64,000 bases of DNA from UPXZ01 sp049840795 (GTDB lineage Bacteria; Bacteroidota; Bacteroidia; Bacteroidales; Paludibacteraceae), in NCBI GenBank assembly GCA_049840795.1, contig JASGJK010000038.1, forward strand, positions 1-64,000, read 5' to 3'. Under the pieces are notes generated by a model. The model saw only the letters and a list, made by a program, of their open reading frames with translations. It did no database searches and was not told the DNA's origin. A program made the position numbers and the translations under genes. Below, piece by piece: positions 29,606-40,392 of the stretch; position 1 is the first letter of the stretch; each line of letters opens with the position of its first letter.

Positions 29606-30916
29606 ATGAACTGGAATCAACTTCTTTCACCTGTACGGCTCGGACAGGAAGAACTACATAATGAAAATCACGACAATCGGAATGAATTTCAGCGTGATTA
29701 CGATCGATTGATTTTTTCGTCTCCGTTCAGGCGGTTACAAAACAAAACGCAGGTTTTCCCATTGCCCAAAAGCATTTTTGTACACAATCGGCTTACTCAC
29801 AGTTTGGAGGTTGCAAGTGTAGGGCGCTCGCTGGGGGTGAATGTGAGCCGTGAACTTAGCACAGGAACCTCCGATTTTATAAACGAAATAGGATCGATAG
29901 TCTCTGCTGCCTGTTTGGCACACGACTTGGGAAATCCACCTTTCGGGCATTCAGGCGAAAAAGCAATTGCCACATTTTTTTCTGAAGGAAGAGGTCATTT
30001 TCTGAAGGACAAGATAAAGGACGAAGTAGCTTGGGACGATTGTATTCGCTTTGAAGGGAATGCCAATGCTTTTCGTCTGTTGACTCATCAATTTAACGGA
30101 AGAAGGAAAGGAGGTTTTGTGTTAACGTACAGTACGTTGGCGTCTATTGTAAAATACCCGTATTCTTCCATTTACGCGGATGACAAAAAGCAAAAATTCG
30201 GTTTCTTTGAATCGGAAAGAACTGATTTTGAGAAAATAACCGCCAGGCTTGGCATTCCGAAATTACGGAATAACTCCAACAGATATGCGCGTTATCCCTT
30301 GGTCTATTTGGTAGAAGCTGCCGATGATATTTGTTATCAAATTATGGATATTGAAGATGCGCACAAACTAAAAATACTTACTACCGAAGAAACAAAATCG
30401 CTGTTGCTGAACTATTTTGACGAAAGTAGAAAAAAACGGATAGAAGATACGTTGTTGCTGGTAAGTGATGTGAATGAACAGATTGCTTATTTGCGGTCTT
30501 CGGTGATAGGTGAATTGGTAAAGGAATGCTCCGATATTTTTGTAAAAAATGAAGAACGTATTTTAGCCGGTGAGATGGAAGGGTCGCTGATAAAGAACAT
30601 TTCCGAAAAATCGCGACAGGCATATAAACAGTGTTCAAATACAGCAGTAGAGAAAATTTACAAATCGCAGGAAGTGCTTGATATCGAATTAGCCGGTTAC
30701 AAAATTATCCTCACTTTGTTGGAACATTTTATTGACGCTGTACTTTATCCTGAAAAATCTTATTCGCAGCAATTGCTGAATCGTATTCCGGCTCAGTACG
30801 AGACCAATAATCCATCAGAATATGGAAAAACAATGGCGATTTTAGACTACATTTCAGGAATGACCGATGTGTACGCTCTTGATTTGTACCGAAAAATTAT
30901 GGGGATGGAAGTGTAA
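29606..30916 (+). CDS. dgt: Deoxyguanosinetriphosphate triphosphohydrolase
   Basis: 436 residues. HD-domain enzyme hydrolysing dGTP to deoxyguanosine and triphosphate, adjusting dNTP pools. Motifs: SSPFRRLQNKTQVFPLPKS, NRLTHSLEVASVGRSLG, AACLAHDLGNPPFGHSGE (HD pair), RFEGNANAFRLLT and LVYLVEAADDICYQIMDIED. Full length, no interruption. Forty nt separate it from the BASS transporter gene. Confidence 0.94.
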   Translation: MNWNQLLSPVRLGQEELHNENHDNRNEFQRDYDRLIFSSPFRRLQNKTQVFPLPKSIFVHNRLTHSLEVASVGRSLGVNVSRELSTGTSDFINEIGSIVSAACLAHDLGNPPFGHSGEKAIATFFSEGRGHFLKDKIKDEVAWDDCIRFEGNANAFRLLTHQFNGRRKGGFVLTYSTLASIVKYPYSSIYADDKKQKFGFFESERTDFEKITARLGIPKLRNNSNRYARYPLVYLVEAADDICYQIMDIEDAHKLKILTTEETKSLLLNYFDESRKKRIEDTLLLVSDVNEQIAYLRSSVIGELVKECSDIFVKNEERILAGEMEGSLIKNISEKSRQAYKQCSNTAVEKIYKSQEVLDIELAGYKIILTLLEHFIDAVLYPEKSYSQQLLNRIPAQYETNNPSEYGKTMAILDYISGMTDVYALDLYRKIMGMEV

Positions 30917-30972
30917 CAGACATAAATTATTGTTCTTACCAGATTTATTTTACCATGGTGAACCGGAGAAGA

Positions 30973-32269
30973 TTATTCACTATTTTTATTTGTTTTTTCC
31001 AAATATGAACTGTCGCCATAACTCAGAAAACGGAAATTATTTGCCATGGCATAATCATAGATTTCTTTCCATTTTCCGTCCACAAAGGCAGATACCAATA
31101 ATAAAAGCGTGCTTTTAGGCTGATGAAAGTTGGTAATGAGACCGTTTACAATTTTGAAATCATAGCCGGGCTTAATCATAATCTGAGTATCAGCGTGAAG
31201 AGTATCCGATTCGTGTGTTTCTAAATAATCAATAATATGTTGTAACGACTCGGTGGTTGAAACATATTTTTGACTCGTTTCATACGGTGCCCATTGGCTA
31301 ACTTTGAAATTGCCAACGCCTTTTTGTTCCCGATTTTGCAGGTTTTTTCCTATCCAATATAAACTCTCCAATGTGCGCATCGAAGTAGTTCCCACCGCAA
31401 CTATATTGCCTAACTTTTGCTGAATATGTTTGATGGTATCAATATGTACGCAAATAGTCTCCGAGTGCATTGTGTGTTCAGAGATTTCTTTTGATTTTAC
31501 AGGCTGGAATGTGCCGGCGCCCACGTGTAACGTAACTTCATCTGTTTCAATGTGCTTTGACTTCATCGATTCAAACACCTCCTTTGTGAAATGTAACCCG
31601 GCAGTTGGCGCAGCTACCGAACCTTCTATCTTTGAATATACCGTTTGGTATGTCTGTTTGTCTATTTCTTCGGTTTTTCGATGAAGATAAGGCGGGATGG
31701 GTAATTCGCCTACCGCCGTCAATATCTCCGAGAAAGAGATGTCCTTGTCGTCCCAATCGAATCGGATATGGTGAACGTTTTCCTCCGAACAAAGCATCTC
31801 TGCCGAGAAAGTAATAGTTTTTTCATTCCATATTATTTTTTGCAAAAGTTTTCCCTTCTTTCCATTTTTTCAAATTGCCTATCAGGCATTTCCACGTACA
31901 ACCATTTACTGAAGATAGTGAAAGAGCATAATCGCTTGACAAAATCGGTTCGAGACAAAAAATCTCAATCTTTGCTCCGGTTGGTTTATAAAAGATTAAT
32001 CGAGCTTGAATCACACGCGTATTGTTGTACACAAGCAGCGCGTTTTCGGGTAAAAACCGGGCAATATTGTGAAAATTATTTTCTGTGATCTTTCCGTGCT
32101 TATATATCAATAATTTAGAGGAATCACGCTTTTCTAACGGATATTTTGCGATACGTTCATCGGGTAAGTCGTAATTATAATCTTCGATAAAAATGGGATC
32201 GGTATGTGCGAAATTAGTCAAGTGGCAATAAATTTTGTAAATTTGTGCAAAATTACAAATAAACTTCAA
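30973..32269 (-). CDS. queA: S-adenosylmethionine:tRNA ribosyltransferase-isomerase, one frameshift
   Basis: Makes epoxyqueuosine in tRNA from preQ1-tRNA and SAM. N-terminal part: YNYDLPDERIAKYPLEKRDS, then SKLLIY and VYNNTRVIQARL. C-terminal part: EGSVAAPTAGLHFTKEVF, THVGAGTFQPVKSKEISEH-like block, GTTSMRTLESLYWIG and LITNFHQPKSTLLLLVSAF. The frame breaks near 31847; one A fewer after GGG joins WKEGK to LLQKIIWNEK. The ATG at 32269 lies upstream of a TAATTTTG -7 element (32248-32255), so translation may really begin later, perhaps at a TTG near 32218. Confidence 0.9.
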
Positions 32270-32321
32270 TATTTTAATAAAAAGTATCTATCGAAAGAGG
32301 AGATACAGAGAGGATTTTACG

Positions 32322-33386
32322 ATGAAAGTAGGAGATAATGTTCGGTTTCTGAACGCAGTAGGCGGTGGAAAAGTGGTACGTATTGACGATAAAAAAGGAT
32401 TGGTATATGTAGAAGATGAAGACGGTTTTGAAATTCCGGCGCTTGAGAGAGAATGTGTTGTGATTCACGCCATAAACGAAAAAACGAATTTTCCGGTGAA
32501 GGATTTTTCATCAAAACCAAGTCAAACAGTAGTTTCGCAACCGGAACAGCCGACAGAAGATGAGAAAAAAACACTGCCAATAGTGGAAACAGCTGATGGA
32601 GATGTGTTGAACGTACTGCTTGCTTTTTTTCCTGTGGATATAAAACAACTGCAAACCACCTCGTACGAGTGCTATTTAGTGAACGATAGCAATTATTTTC
32701 TTTACTATAATTTGGTTAATGGCGATAAGGAACTGCGAAAATCTGTTTCTAACGGCATTATTGAGCCGAATTTACAAGAGTTTCTGTGTGAAATCAAGAA
32801 AGAGGATTTGAACAATTGGCAACAATTACGTGTGCAAATCATCCCTTTCAAAAAAGAGAAAACATATATTGAGCAGAAAGCAATTGATTTTACGTTGAAA
32901 CTGAATCCTGTAAAGTTCTATAAATTACATAGCTTCATCGAAACTGAATATTTTGATGAACTTTGTATGCGTATCAATCTGATAGAAGAACAGCAACACT
33001 TAAAGCTGGTATTGGATATTAATCCTGAGAAAATAAAAGAGGCAATATTTGATAAAAGAGAAGAAAAAAAGGTACGCTTTGAACTGAAAAAACCGAAACA
33101 GCAGGGAGTTATTGAGGTTGATTTGCACATCAACGAACTGTTAGACTCCACCGCCGGACTTTCCAATGCCGATATGCTTTTACACCAGATGGAGATTTTT
33201 CATAAAACGTTGGAGGATAATAAGAATAAGCGTGGACAAAAGATCGTATTCATACACGGGAAAGGGGAAGGAGTGTTACGCAAGGAGATTGAGAAACAAC
33301 TGAAATCTCGCTATAAGAATTACTATTTTCAAGATGCTTCGTTCCGCGAATACGGTTTTGGAGCCACTATGGTAACCATAAAGTAG
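32322..33386 (+). CDS. DUF2027 domain and Smr domain protein
   Basis: 354 residues. The N-terminal MKVGDNVRFLNAVGGGKVVR has a Tudor/KOW-like fold (DUF2027). A beta-rich middle region carries YLVNDSNYFLYYNLV. The C-terminal Smr domain (VDLHINELLDSTAGLSNADM, then IVFIHGKGEGVLRKEI, ending FGATMVTIK) is related to MutS2 Smr nucleases; the DLH and HGKG motifs are intact. Bacteroidetes-specific architecture; nucleic-acid role inferred from Smr. It is divergent from queA, sharing a spacer of about 50 bp. Confidence 0.88.
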   Translation: MKVGDNVRFLNAVGGGKVVRIDDKKGLVYVEDEDGFEIPALERECVVIHAINEKTNFPVKDFSSKPSQTVVSQPEQPTEDEKKTLPIVETADGDVLNVLLAFFPVDIKQLQTTSYECYLVNDSNYFLYYNLVNGDKELRKSVSNGIIEPNLQEFLCEIKKEDLNNWQQLRVQIIPFKKEKTYIEQKAIDFTLKLNPVKFYKLHSFIETEYFDELCMRINLIEEQQHLKLVLDINPEKIKEAIFDKREEKKVRFELKKPKQQGVIEVDLHINELLDSTAGLSNADMLLHQMEIFHKTLEDNKNKRGQKIVFIHGKGEGVLRKEIEKQLKSRYKNYYFQDASFREYGFGATMVTIK

Positions 33387-33447
33387 TTTTTGAGATATTA
33401 CCCTGATATATACCTTAGAAACTATGTCTTGAGTAACCGACGTTATT

Positions 33448-33485
33448 AAACGAAAAAAGCATCGATACTGATGCTTTTTTCGTTT
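33448..33485. terminator. Bidirectional terminator
   Basis: Perfect 16-bp stem AAACGAAAAAAGCATC / GATGCTTTTTTCGTTT with a 6-nt loop between convergent genes. T-rich arms serve both strands. Confidence 0.85.
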
Positions 33486-33506
33486 ATATTCACTATGAAA
33501 GTGTGT

Positions 33507-34803
33507 TTAATGTTTTACATCGCCAATTTCTTCGGGGTTGTGTTTGTATTTGAAAATGAAAGCAAACAAAACAGCTACAACTAACGAATATGCAGAAAAA
33601 GCAAACCAGATACCTTGCCAATCTTTCACAATAACTTCCACACCGTCAATTATCTGTTTTGATTCGAACCACTTGGCTATAACCAATCCCGCGATGATAT
33701 TTCCAAGTACAGCTCCTATGCCATTGGTCATCAACATAAACACCCCTTGTGCCGATGATTGTATCTTCGAGTCTGTATTTTTTTCCACAAATAAAGCACC
33801 AGATATATTGAAGAAATCAAATGCCATACCGTAAATAATACAAGAAGAGATGATTAACGCAAAGCCAAGCACTGTGTCTCCAGCTAATCCAAATAAACCG
33901 AAACGTAATACCCAGGCAATCATACTGAATAACATCACATTTTTAATACCAAACTTTTTCATAAAAAAAGGAATGGCAAGGATAAACAATGTCTCCGAGA
34001 TTTGCGAAATGGATAGAATAATGGTCGAAAAATTGTTGATGAGTTCGCCTTTGGGAAAAACTTTATCGTCTTGCAAAAAGCCATCGCCGTAAGCGTTGGT
34101 CAGTTGAAGCGCTCCACCCAATAACAAACTGAAAAAGAAGAAAAGCGCCATCTTTTTTTGTTTGAAATAAAATGAATGCTTCCAAACCTAATTTCTGTGC
34201 CAATGTTTTTTCCCCTTCGCAACAGATTTCTTCAGTCTTTTTTATAGAAGGTAAAAATATAAAGGAAAATATGGATAAACAAAATGCGACAGCGGCTGCT
34301 ATGAAAAATGAAACCTTGATACTTTGACCGAAACCCCATTCTTTTGTAAAGATATTGGTAACCCACATAGCGGCGATAAAGCCTACGGTTCCCCATACCC
34401 GAATAGGTGGAAAATAAGTGGTAGGATCTTTACCTTCATTTTTTAAGACACTAAAACCAACGGAATTGTTCAAACCGAGCGTTGGCATATAAAAACACAT
34501 AGCCACTAAAAGTACCCAAAAGAATGGTACCGGTGCATCAATAAACGGAAGAAAGCACATTGTAGCTCCAAACAACAAATGTAACAACGCATACACGTAA
34601 TTGGCTTTCCACTTATCGGCAATAATTCCAAACAAGGTTGGCATTATCAGTGATGCAAAACCCATTGTAGAAAAAACTAAACCGAATTCTGCTCCGTTCC
34701 ATTTTTTTTCTACAAATCCGTAATGACCAAGAGTCATCATCCAAGAGCCCCACACAAAGAATTGGAGGAAATTCATTACTGTAAGTCTAAATTTCAAGTT
34801 CAT
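33507..34803 (-). CDS. Nucleoside:H+ symporter (NupG-type MFS), one frameshift
   Basis: MFS nucleoside transporter. The N-terminal half (MNLKFRLTVMNFLQFFVWGS, GFASLIMPTLFGIIADKW, YMPTLGLNNSVGFSVLKNEG) matches NupG/XapB-type proteins; twelve helices in total, about 420 residues. The frame breaks near 34155 in a run of seven A; one fewer joins FQTKK to MALFFFFSLL. Imports nucleosides, consistent with salvage. Confidence 0.85.
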
Positions 34804-34863
34804 AGTAAAGTATTTTATCGTTAATTCTTAAACAAAAATATGAATCTATGAGGATAAGTTGCT

Positions 34864-35466
34864 TTAACCAACTTTCCGTTTTTCTATTTCGTCCCTGATT
34901 TCTGCGGCAATTTCATATTTTTCTTCCGAGATTGCCATCTCCAAAAACTCTTGTAGCTCTTCATCAGACATCGCGTTCAAATAATCGGGGGTATAATCGT
35001 CCAAGCTTTTGGTGTTGTTACTTTTTTGAGGCGAAACTCGTTTAGAGTCATCTTCCAAAACGGCGCCGACAACGTCTAAGATGTCCGAATTGATATATAT
35101 CGGCACATCGCATCGCACAGCAAGTGCTACAGCATCGGATGTGCGGGCATCTATAACGATGATAGAACTGTTTTGCAACAAGTAAATATTGGAATAGAAA
35201 ATTTCATTTTTCATATTATAAATCACCACTTTCACCACCTTTGCATTCAGCATCCGTATGATGGAGGTCATCAAATCGTGAGACAGCGGGCGAGGTGGGA
35301 CGGTGTTGTTAAGTTTAAGGGCGATGGACTGAGCTTCCGACTCGCCAATCAATACCGAAAATCTTCGTTTCAGCCCTTCATCTTCACTCAAAACCAATGA
35401 ATAGGTTCCTCCTAAGGACTGATTGTAAACCATTCCACTCACGTGTATTCGTATCTCTTCAGACAT
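34864..35466 (-). CDS. Bifunctional nuclease family protein (DUF151) with UVR motif
   Basis: 200 residues. DUF151/BFN domain at residues 1-140 (VLSEDEGLKRRFSVLIGESE, IVIDARTSDAVALAVRCDVP, YINSDILDVVG), then a UVR-type motif (LQEFLEMAISEEKYEIAAEI). BFN-like proteins are reported to have DNase and RNase activity in plants; the bacterial role is unclear. No signal peptide. Confidence 0.88.
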   Translation of the reverse strand: MSEEIRIHVSGMVYNQSLGGTYSLVLSEDEGLKRRFSVLIGESEAQSIALKLNNTVPPRPLSHDLMTSIIRMLNAKVVKVVIYNMKNEIFYSNIYLLQNSSIIVIDARTSDAVALAVRCDVPIYINSDILDVVGAVLEDDSKRVSPQKSNNTKSLDDYTPDYLNAMSDEELQEFLEMAISEEKYEIAAEIRDEIEKRKVG

Positions 35467-35622
35467 ATTTTTCCGTTTCTTATTTTATCCAAAAGACGAC
35501 AAATATACTTATTTTTATTTGAATAATTTGTCGGTATACGTTTTTTTGAATTAAAAAAGGGATTAAAAGCGATCAAAAGACCGATGTGTAAAATGTAGAT
35601 AGGTAGTTATTGAAAAAAAATG

Positions 35623-35630
35623 TATTTTTG
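35623..35630 (+). promoter_or_regulatory. -7 promoter element of smpB
   Basis: TATTTTTG matches TAnnTTTG and overlaps an in-frame ATG at 35620. That ATG would then precede the transcript, so the start at 35656 is the real one. Confidence 0.5.
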
Positions 35631-35655
35631 TGATGAAAATTTGAGCATACGAACA

Positions 35656-36111
35656 ATGATTAAAAAATCAGATATCACTATAAAAAATAAACGGGCTACG
35701 TTTGATTATGAAATTTTAGACCGTTTTACTGCCGGAATTCAGCTTTTGGGAACCGAAATAAAATCAATCAGGGATGGCAAAGCGAACTTGACCGAGACTT
35801 ACTGTACGTTTCTAAATTCAGAACTGTGGGTGAAAAACATGAACATCTCCACTTATTTTTTTGGTACATACAATAACCATGAGCCTCGTCGCGACCGAAA
35901 ACTCTTGCTCACAAAACGAGAATTAACGAAACTCATTCGTGGAACTAAAGAAACAGGATTCACCATCGTTCCCATTAAAATGTTTATTAATGAAAAAGGA
36001 TTGGCTAAGTTGGAAATAGCCTTAGCCAAAGGTAAGAAAACGTACGATAAGCGGCAAACGTTGAAGGAGAAAGATGACAGGCGAGAAATGGACAGAGCCT
36101 TTAAGAGATAA
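35656..36111 (+). CDS. smpB: SsrA-binding protein SmpB
   Basis: Partner of tmRNA in trans-translation, rescuing stalled ribosomes. 151 residues. Motifs: KNKRATFDYEILDRFTAGIQ, LLGTEIKSIRDGKANLTETY, NNHEPRRDRKLLLTKRE and a basic tail KGKKTYDKRQTLKEKDDRRE. The start at 35656 (MIKKSDITIKN) agrees with family length and with the promoter position. Confidence 0.96.
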   Translation: MIKKSDITIKNKRATFDYEILDRFTAGIQLLGTEIKSIRDGKANLTETYCTFLNSELWVKNMNISTYFFGTYNNHEPRRDRKLLLTKRELTKLIRGTKETGFTIVPIKMFINEKGLAKLEIALAKGKKTYDKRQTLKEKDDRREMDRAFKR

Positions 36112-36140
36112 TAAAATCAGACAGACTCAGTGATAATAAA

Positions 36141-36175
36141 AAATGACGAGAATATAATTTTCCCGTCATTTTTCT
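36141..36175. terminator. Terminator between convergent smpB and the barrel gene
   Basis: AAAAATGACG ... CGTCATTTTT forms a 10-bp stem with A and T tracts on either side, so it can work in both directions. Confidence 0.7.
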
Positions 36176-36203
36176 CAATAAACTCTAAAAAGAAACATAT
36201 CTA

Positions 36204-38663
36204 TTACATATTTCCACTACTGTTATTACCTCCACCCGATTTTACGTCATCGTTTTTGATGGTACGTTGTGTGGTTTTAATTTGTTCTTTCATTTGTCCA
36301 AAGGTGTAGCTTACCTGAATGCTAAAACGAGGCGACTTGCGTTGATAAATATTTTCGCTTTTATAGGTTTCGGTAGTAACCTGCGACTTGTATCTCATAT
36401 ATTTCTCAAGGAATCCACCGGCACTCATCGAGATATTCAATTTCTTTTTCAGCATACTTTTGTTTAAAGATAATCCGTAATAGTGGTATCCGAAAAACTT
36501 GCTTTGCAACGAAACCGAAGGCGAAGAATATCCACTGTAAAGATTTATCCGAAACTCTTTGGGCAACGAATAGCTACCTCCAAAATATCCGGAGTATGAA
36601 TATCCGTCATTTTTTATAATATCTCCGTTTGAGGTATATGATAAATAGGTGTATCCGCCGTCACCATTGAAATAAAAATTGATATTTTTATTGACTTGCC
36701 ACCGGAAATAGAATGAAGCGCCGGAGTTTCTTGACTTTCCAATGTTTTCATACGTTGTGTAAGTCACCGTATCAACTAATTCGCTGATTTCCTCAATTGA
36801 ATTATTTGTAAATGAACTATAAACGCTAACGTTGCAATTAAATTTTGGATTAAAGAAATTGTAGTTAACATTGAAAGAATTGCTGATTTCCGGCGATAAA
36901 TCAGGATTTCCTTGCGAGATATTTTTAGGGTCGCTGGTGTTTTTAAATGGATTTAAGTACCAGATGTTTGGACGGCTGATACGTTGTGTGTAACTTGTTT
37001 GGATGCTCGAAGCATCGTTCAGTTTGTAATTGAATGTAACAGATGGGACTACATTGGCAAAACTGTTTGGTGAAAACGAACTCCCGTCCTTATACTCGAT
37101 TTTGGAGGAGGTACGTTCTAAACGTCCACCGGCACGTACGCTGAACTTTTTGAGTTTGAACGTATAACTTCCATACACTCCGAGAATATCCTGTGTTTGA
37201 TTCATACCCAAATTGACAACATCAACAGGTATCATATCCCAACTACCGGTCAGGGAATTATACAATTTATAGTCGTTTTCGCTGTTGTTTAAGCGCAGAA
37301 TGTATTTTACTCCTCCTTCAACGACGTGCTTTTTATTAAATGGTTCAGTGTAATCCAACTGTAGAGTATGTTCCGTACCCGATGAATTACTGGTGATTTT
37401 TTGATTGCGGTCAAAATAATTTTTTATCGATGTTATGTCGGAAGAACTTTCGTTAGTCATAGGCGAATAACTTACTTTATAAGATGCGGTGAGTAATTTA
37501 TCCGGCTTTTTGAATGAACGCTGGTAATCTAAGCTACCATCGTATCCACCCCAGGAACCCCCTGATTCGTTTTTGCTCGAATACGATTGTATGGTGCCCA
37601 GCGTTTCGGAACGAACAGATGACAAGCCGTTTGATGTGCTTGTATTGCTTCCACTCCAGCCATTTCCGCTGAGTGTAATTAGATTTAACGAATCTAACTC
37701 ATAACTAACACTCAGGTTTCCGTATCTGTAATTTCCTCCGTTTTGACCGGAACTGGTTTGGTTAAGATATTTATATTCAGATGGAATAAGACTTTCTCTG
37801 TCAAACGTATTGGTGTTTTCGGGGCTTCTAAACATAGTTTGATTCAAGTTGGCAGTGATACCCCATTTCCCTATTTTTGTAGATAAATAAAGTCCTCCAT
37901 TGATGCCGCCATAGTTATCTACACCTGCTCTTATCGTTCCTGTATAGCCTTTCATAGCACTTTCAGTGACAATATTTATGATGCCGGCTAAACCTTCCGC
38001 CTCGTATTTTGCACCGGGTTCAGTAATCACTTCAATACTTTTTATTGTACTTGCCGGGATACTTTTGAGTACTTGTGAAGGATTGTTTGAAATCATATTA
38101 GTGGCTTTCCCGTTCATAAAAATCTTGAAATTTGACTTTCCTTTCACTTTTATGTTTTCATCGGCATCTACAGTGACCATCGGCACTTTGCGAAGCATAT
38201 CCAGCGTGTTTGAGGTCTGTGATTCCGGGTCAGATTTCATATCATACGTGATTTTGTCTAAATCAACTTTTACTAATGGCTTGGCAGCGGTAACAGTAAC
38301 CTCCGAAATAGTCTTACTCTCTGATGAAAGTGTGACTTTTCCCAAATTAGTCGTTGGGTCGGTAATGGTAACTGTTTTTACAAGCGATTTCATCCCAACT
38401 GATTCAAACTTTATCAATAACGTGTCTTTGGCGTTAAGTTCCAGAATGAAATTTCCGCTGACATCGCCTGCGACACGTTTCAGGTAGTTTATCGGACTTT
38501 TGACTTTTGAAGCTGATACTGTACAAAAAGGAATGGTTTCGCCCGAAATAGAGTCAACAACAGTACCTTTGACTGTGTAAATGGATTTAGATTGGTTTTG
38601 AGAAAAAAGAGTGGTATTGAGTGCAATAAATGCAATAAATAATAGGATGTTCTTTTTACACAT
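36204..38663 (-). CDS. TonB-dependent-receptor-like outer-membrane beta-barrel protein
   Basis: 819 residues. Signal peptide (MCKKNILLFIAFIALNTTLF); a carboxypeptidase regulatory-like Ig domain (residues about 27-112, VKGTVVDSISGETIPFCTVS); a plug-like domain (about 118-235: LDMLRKVPMVTVDADENIKV, IKSIEVITEPGAKYEAEGLA, GIINIVT); then a large barrel of the outer-membrane-barrel-2 type. It ends in a Gly/Asn-rich tail after a FSIQVSYTFGQM strand. No SusD partner is adjacent. Substrate unknown; such proteins often sit near regulatory genes rather than in PULs. Confidence 0.85.
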   Translation of the reverse strand: MCKKNILLFIAFIALNTTLFSQNQSKSIYTVKGTVVDSISGETIPFCTVSASKVKSPINYLKRVAGDVSGNFILELNAKDTLLIKFESVGMKSLVKTVTITDPTTNLGKVTLSSESKTISEVTVTAAKPLVKVDLDKITYDMKSDPESQTSNTLDMLRKVPMVTVDADENIKVKGKSNFKIFMNGKATNMISNNPSQVLKSIPASTIKSIEVITEPGAKYEAEGLAGIINIVTESAMKGYTGTIRAGVDNYGGINGGLYLSTKIGKWGITANLNQTMFRSPENTNTFDRESLIPSEYKYLNQTSSGQNGGNYRYGNLSVSYELDSLNLITLSGNGWSGSNTSTSNGLSSVRSETLGTIQSYSSKNESGGSWGGYDGSLDYQRSFKKPDKLLTASYKVSYSPMTNESSSDITSIKNYFDRNQKITSNSSGTEHTLQLDYTEPFNKKHVVEGGVKYILRLNNSENDYKLYNSLTGSWDMIPVDVVNLGMNQTQDILGVYGSYTFKLKKFSVRAGGRLERTSSKIEYKDGSSFSPNSFANVVPSVTFNYKLNDASSIQTSYTQRISRPNIWYLNPFKNTSDPKNISQGNPDLSPEISNSFNVNYNFFNPKFNCNVSVYSSFTNNSIEEISELVDTVTYTTYENIGKSRNSGASFYFRWQVNKNINFYFNGDGGYTYLSYTSNGDIIKNDGYSYSGYFGGSYSLPKEFRINLYSGYSSPSVSLQSKFFGYHYYGLSLNKSMLKKKLNISMSAGGFLEKYMRYKSQVTTETYKSENIYQRKSPRFSIQVSYTFGQMKEQIKTTQRTIKNDDVKSGGGNNSSGNM

Positions 38664-39179
38664 ATTTTGTCATTTAAAAATAGTCTTGCAACAAGAGAAA
38701 TAAAATGTTAATTTTATAATAAACGCAGTTTACTTTGATTTATTTTAACGAAGGTATATATTCATTTTTTCTATATTCAACAAAGTATGGAGATTATCTA
38801 AATCACAAATTATAGATCATATACTTTAGTTTATTTAGTGGCTATTTGCCAGAATATTGTGTTTTCTTAGGGAGAGAGGATGAGTTAAAGTCTCTATAAT
38901 TTATCAGCATTGGCTGGTTGATGTAAGATTACCTAAAATCAGCGCTACAACATTCTAAATTTGTATAAACTCTATTGTTGTATTTGTTCGATTTTTAAAG
39001 AGCCCGTTTATTTTTAGTTATATAATATTTTCTAACACTTTGGTTTTATAATTTCTAAATTCATTTTTTAGCACTTGAAATAGCTTTGCATTAAAGTTTG
39101 TTTTATAATCATTTTTGTATACAATACTGTTATTTTCATATAATCTCCAACAAATGAATTAAAACCGTATTACACAGTT
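38664..39179. other. Intergenic region of about 0.5 kb
   Basis: Very AT-rich. It separates the barrel gene start from the end of the ABC operon. I find no ORF with family features, no strong hairpin and no repeat. It must contain the barrel gene's promoter. Confidence 0.35.
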
Positions 39180-39860
39180 TTAATTCATATTGATGTTACA
39201 AGTACTATCTTTTTTTATCTGTAAATTATTCGTCCCTTCAGAAGAAGACAAAAATTGTAATTGAGAATTATTTTTCAAATCAGCTTCAATACTGCGGAAT
39301 TTTCCCTGAAATAGCCCTATTGTCGAATTATTTGAGTAGCAAACAAACTTTTCAATCGAGATATTACCGGAAATATTTACTTCCGCGCTGTCCTGCGCTT
39401 GTAATTCTACCTGCTTCAGCAAGTATTTTTCTTTTCCGTGGTAATTTAAATACAAATAACTTCCTGTCAAGTTTATTTTTAATGTGTCTGATGTTATTTT
39501 TTCAATAGAGATATTTGCTCTTTTTTGAGCAATTATGCTCCGGATGTTATTTCCATACGCATATAGTGTGTTACCTTGGTAAAGGTGCAGTGTATCATTC
39601 GCGATTTTATATAAAGACTTACCCAACGGTGATTCTTTGGAAAAAGCAACTCTCAATTTATTAGAATCCGATTGTAAAATATGGATATCAGCATTTTGCC
39701 CGGCTACCACTACCGAAAATTCCGTTAACTGTATGGTTTTATAATCGGCATTAGAAAATTTGGATTTTCCTTCATTTTTTTTACCGTCAATGTAAAATAT
39801 CAGGGTGGAAATTACAACAAATGCCGCGAAAGCGATAATTATTATATTACTCTTTTTCAT
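39180..39860 (-). CDS. Predicted membrane-anchored beta-structured protein (DUF2807-like)
   Basis: 226 residues. One N-terminal membrane segment (NIIIIAFAAFVVISTLIFYI), then repetitive short strands (ISIEKITSDTLKINLTGSYL, VELQAQDSAEVNISGNISIE, FRSIEADLKNNSQLQFLSSS). This fits the head-GIN/DUF2807 beta-helix type, but I assign it only tentatively. Last gene of the ATPase-permease-GntR operon, so it may be a partner or a target of that system. Confidence 0.55.
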   Translation of the reverse strand: MKKSNIIIIAFAAFVVISTLIFYIDGKKNEGKSKFSNADYKTIQLTEFSVVVAGQNADIHILQSDSNKLRVAFSKESPLGKSLYKIANDTLHLYQGNTLYAYGNNIRSIIAQKRANISIEKITSDTLKINLTGSYLYLNYHGKEKYLLKQVELQAQDSAEVNISGNISIEKFVCYSNNSTIGLFQGKFRSIEADLKNNSQLQFLSSSEGTNNLQIKKDSTCNINMN

Positions 39861-40008
39861 GTGTTTGTTATTCTTAAATTAGTTGTCATACCTGTTTTTA
39901 AATGGAGTGTTGACAAATGAAAATTATTCAGTCGTTATTGTTTGATTAAAGATTTGTTCCCATTTGATATGGGAAAATATACAATACAAGCACGATAAAA
40001 TCATTGAT

Positions 40009-40392
40009 TTACGATTTACTTTTGTTATTCGTTTTCAGTATATCAAGCAAGCCCGACAAATCGGACTCATTTAATTTTAATATCTGTACTTTTCGTATAA
40101 AATCAGGTAAATCGTATGTGAAAAACTCTTTTTTTTCGTTTTCCCGAATAATGTCTATCGCATTTTCGGAGACAAAAAAGCCGATGCCACGCTTATTTAC
40201 TATGATGCCGGATTCTTCCAACATTGAATAGGTACGAAGTAATGTATTTCGGTTTACCTCAAATTCTACCGCCAAATCGCGAACAGAGGGAACACGCTCG
40301 CCAAGAAAGAGTTTACCTTCTAATATCTGATGGGAAATATTATCGGCAATTTGCTGAAAAATTCCCTTTTTAGCTTTAAAATCGATACTCAT
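40009..40392 (-). CDS. GntR-family transcriptional regulator, YtrA subfamily
   Basis: About 127 residues: a winged helix at 10-75 (GIFQQIADNISHQILEGKLF, LGERVPSVRDLAVEFEVNRN, then TLLRTYSMLEESGIIVNKRG) and only a short C-terminal tail, the hallmark of YtrA-type regulators. ATG 40392 overlaps the permease stop by 4 nt (ATGA), so translation is coupled. YtrA regulators normally repress their own ABC operon; the operator could be the dyads upstream of the ATPase gene. Confidence 0.88.
   Translation of the reverse strand: MSIDFKAKKGIFQQIADNISHQILEGKLFLGERVPSVRDLAVEFEVNRNTLLRTYSMLEESGIIVNKRGIGFFVSENAIDIIRENEKKEFFTYDLPDFIRKVQILKLNESDLSGLLDILKTNNKSKS

Noticed and set aside
37966..38487. Plus-strand open frame of about 173 codons opposite the barrel gene
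   Set aside because: No start context or family features. It lies entirely within the plug and regulatory-like domains of the minus-strand gene.
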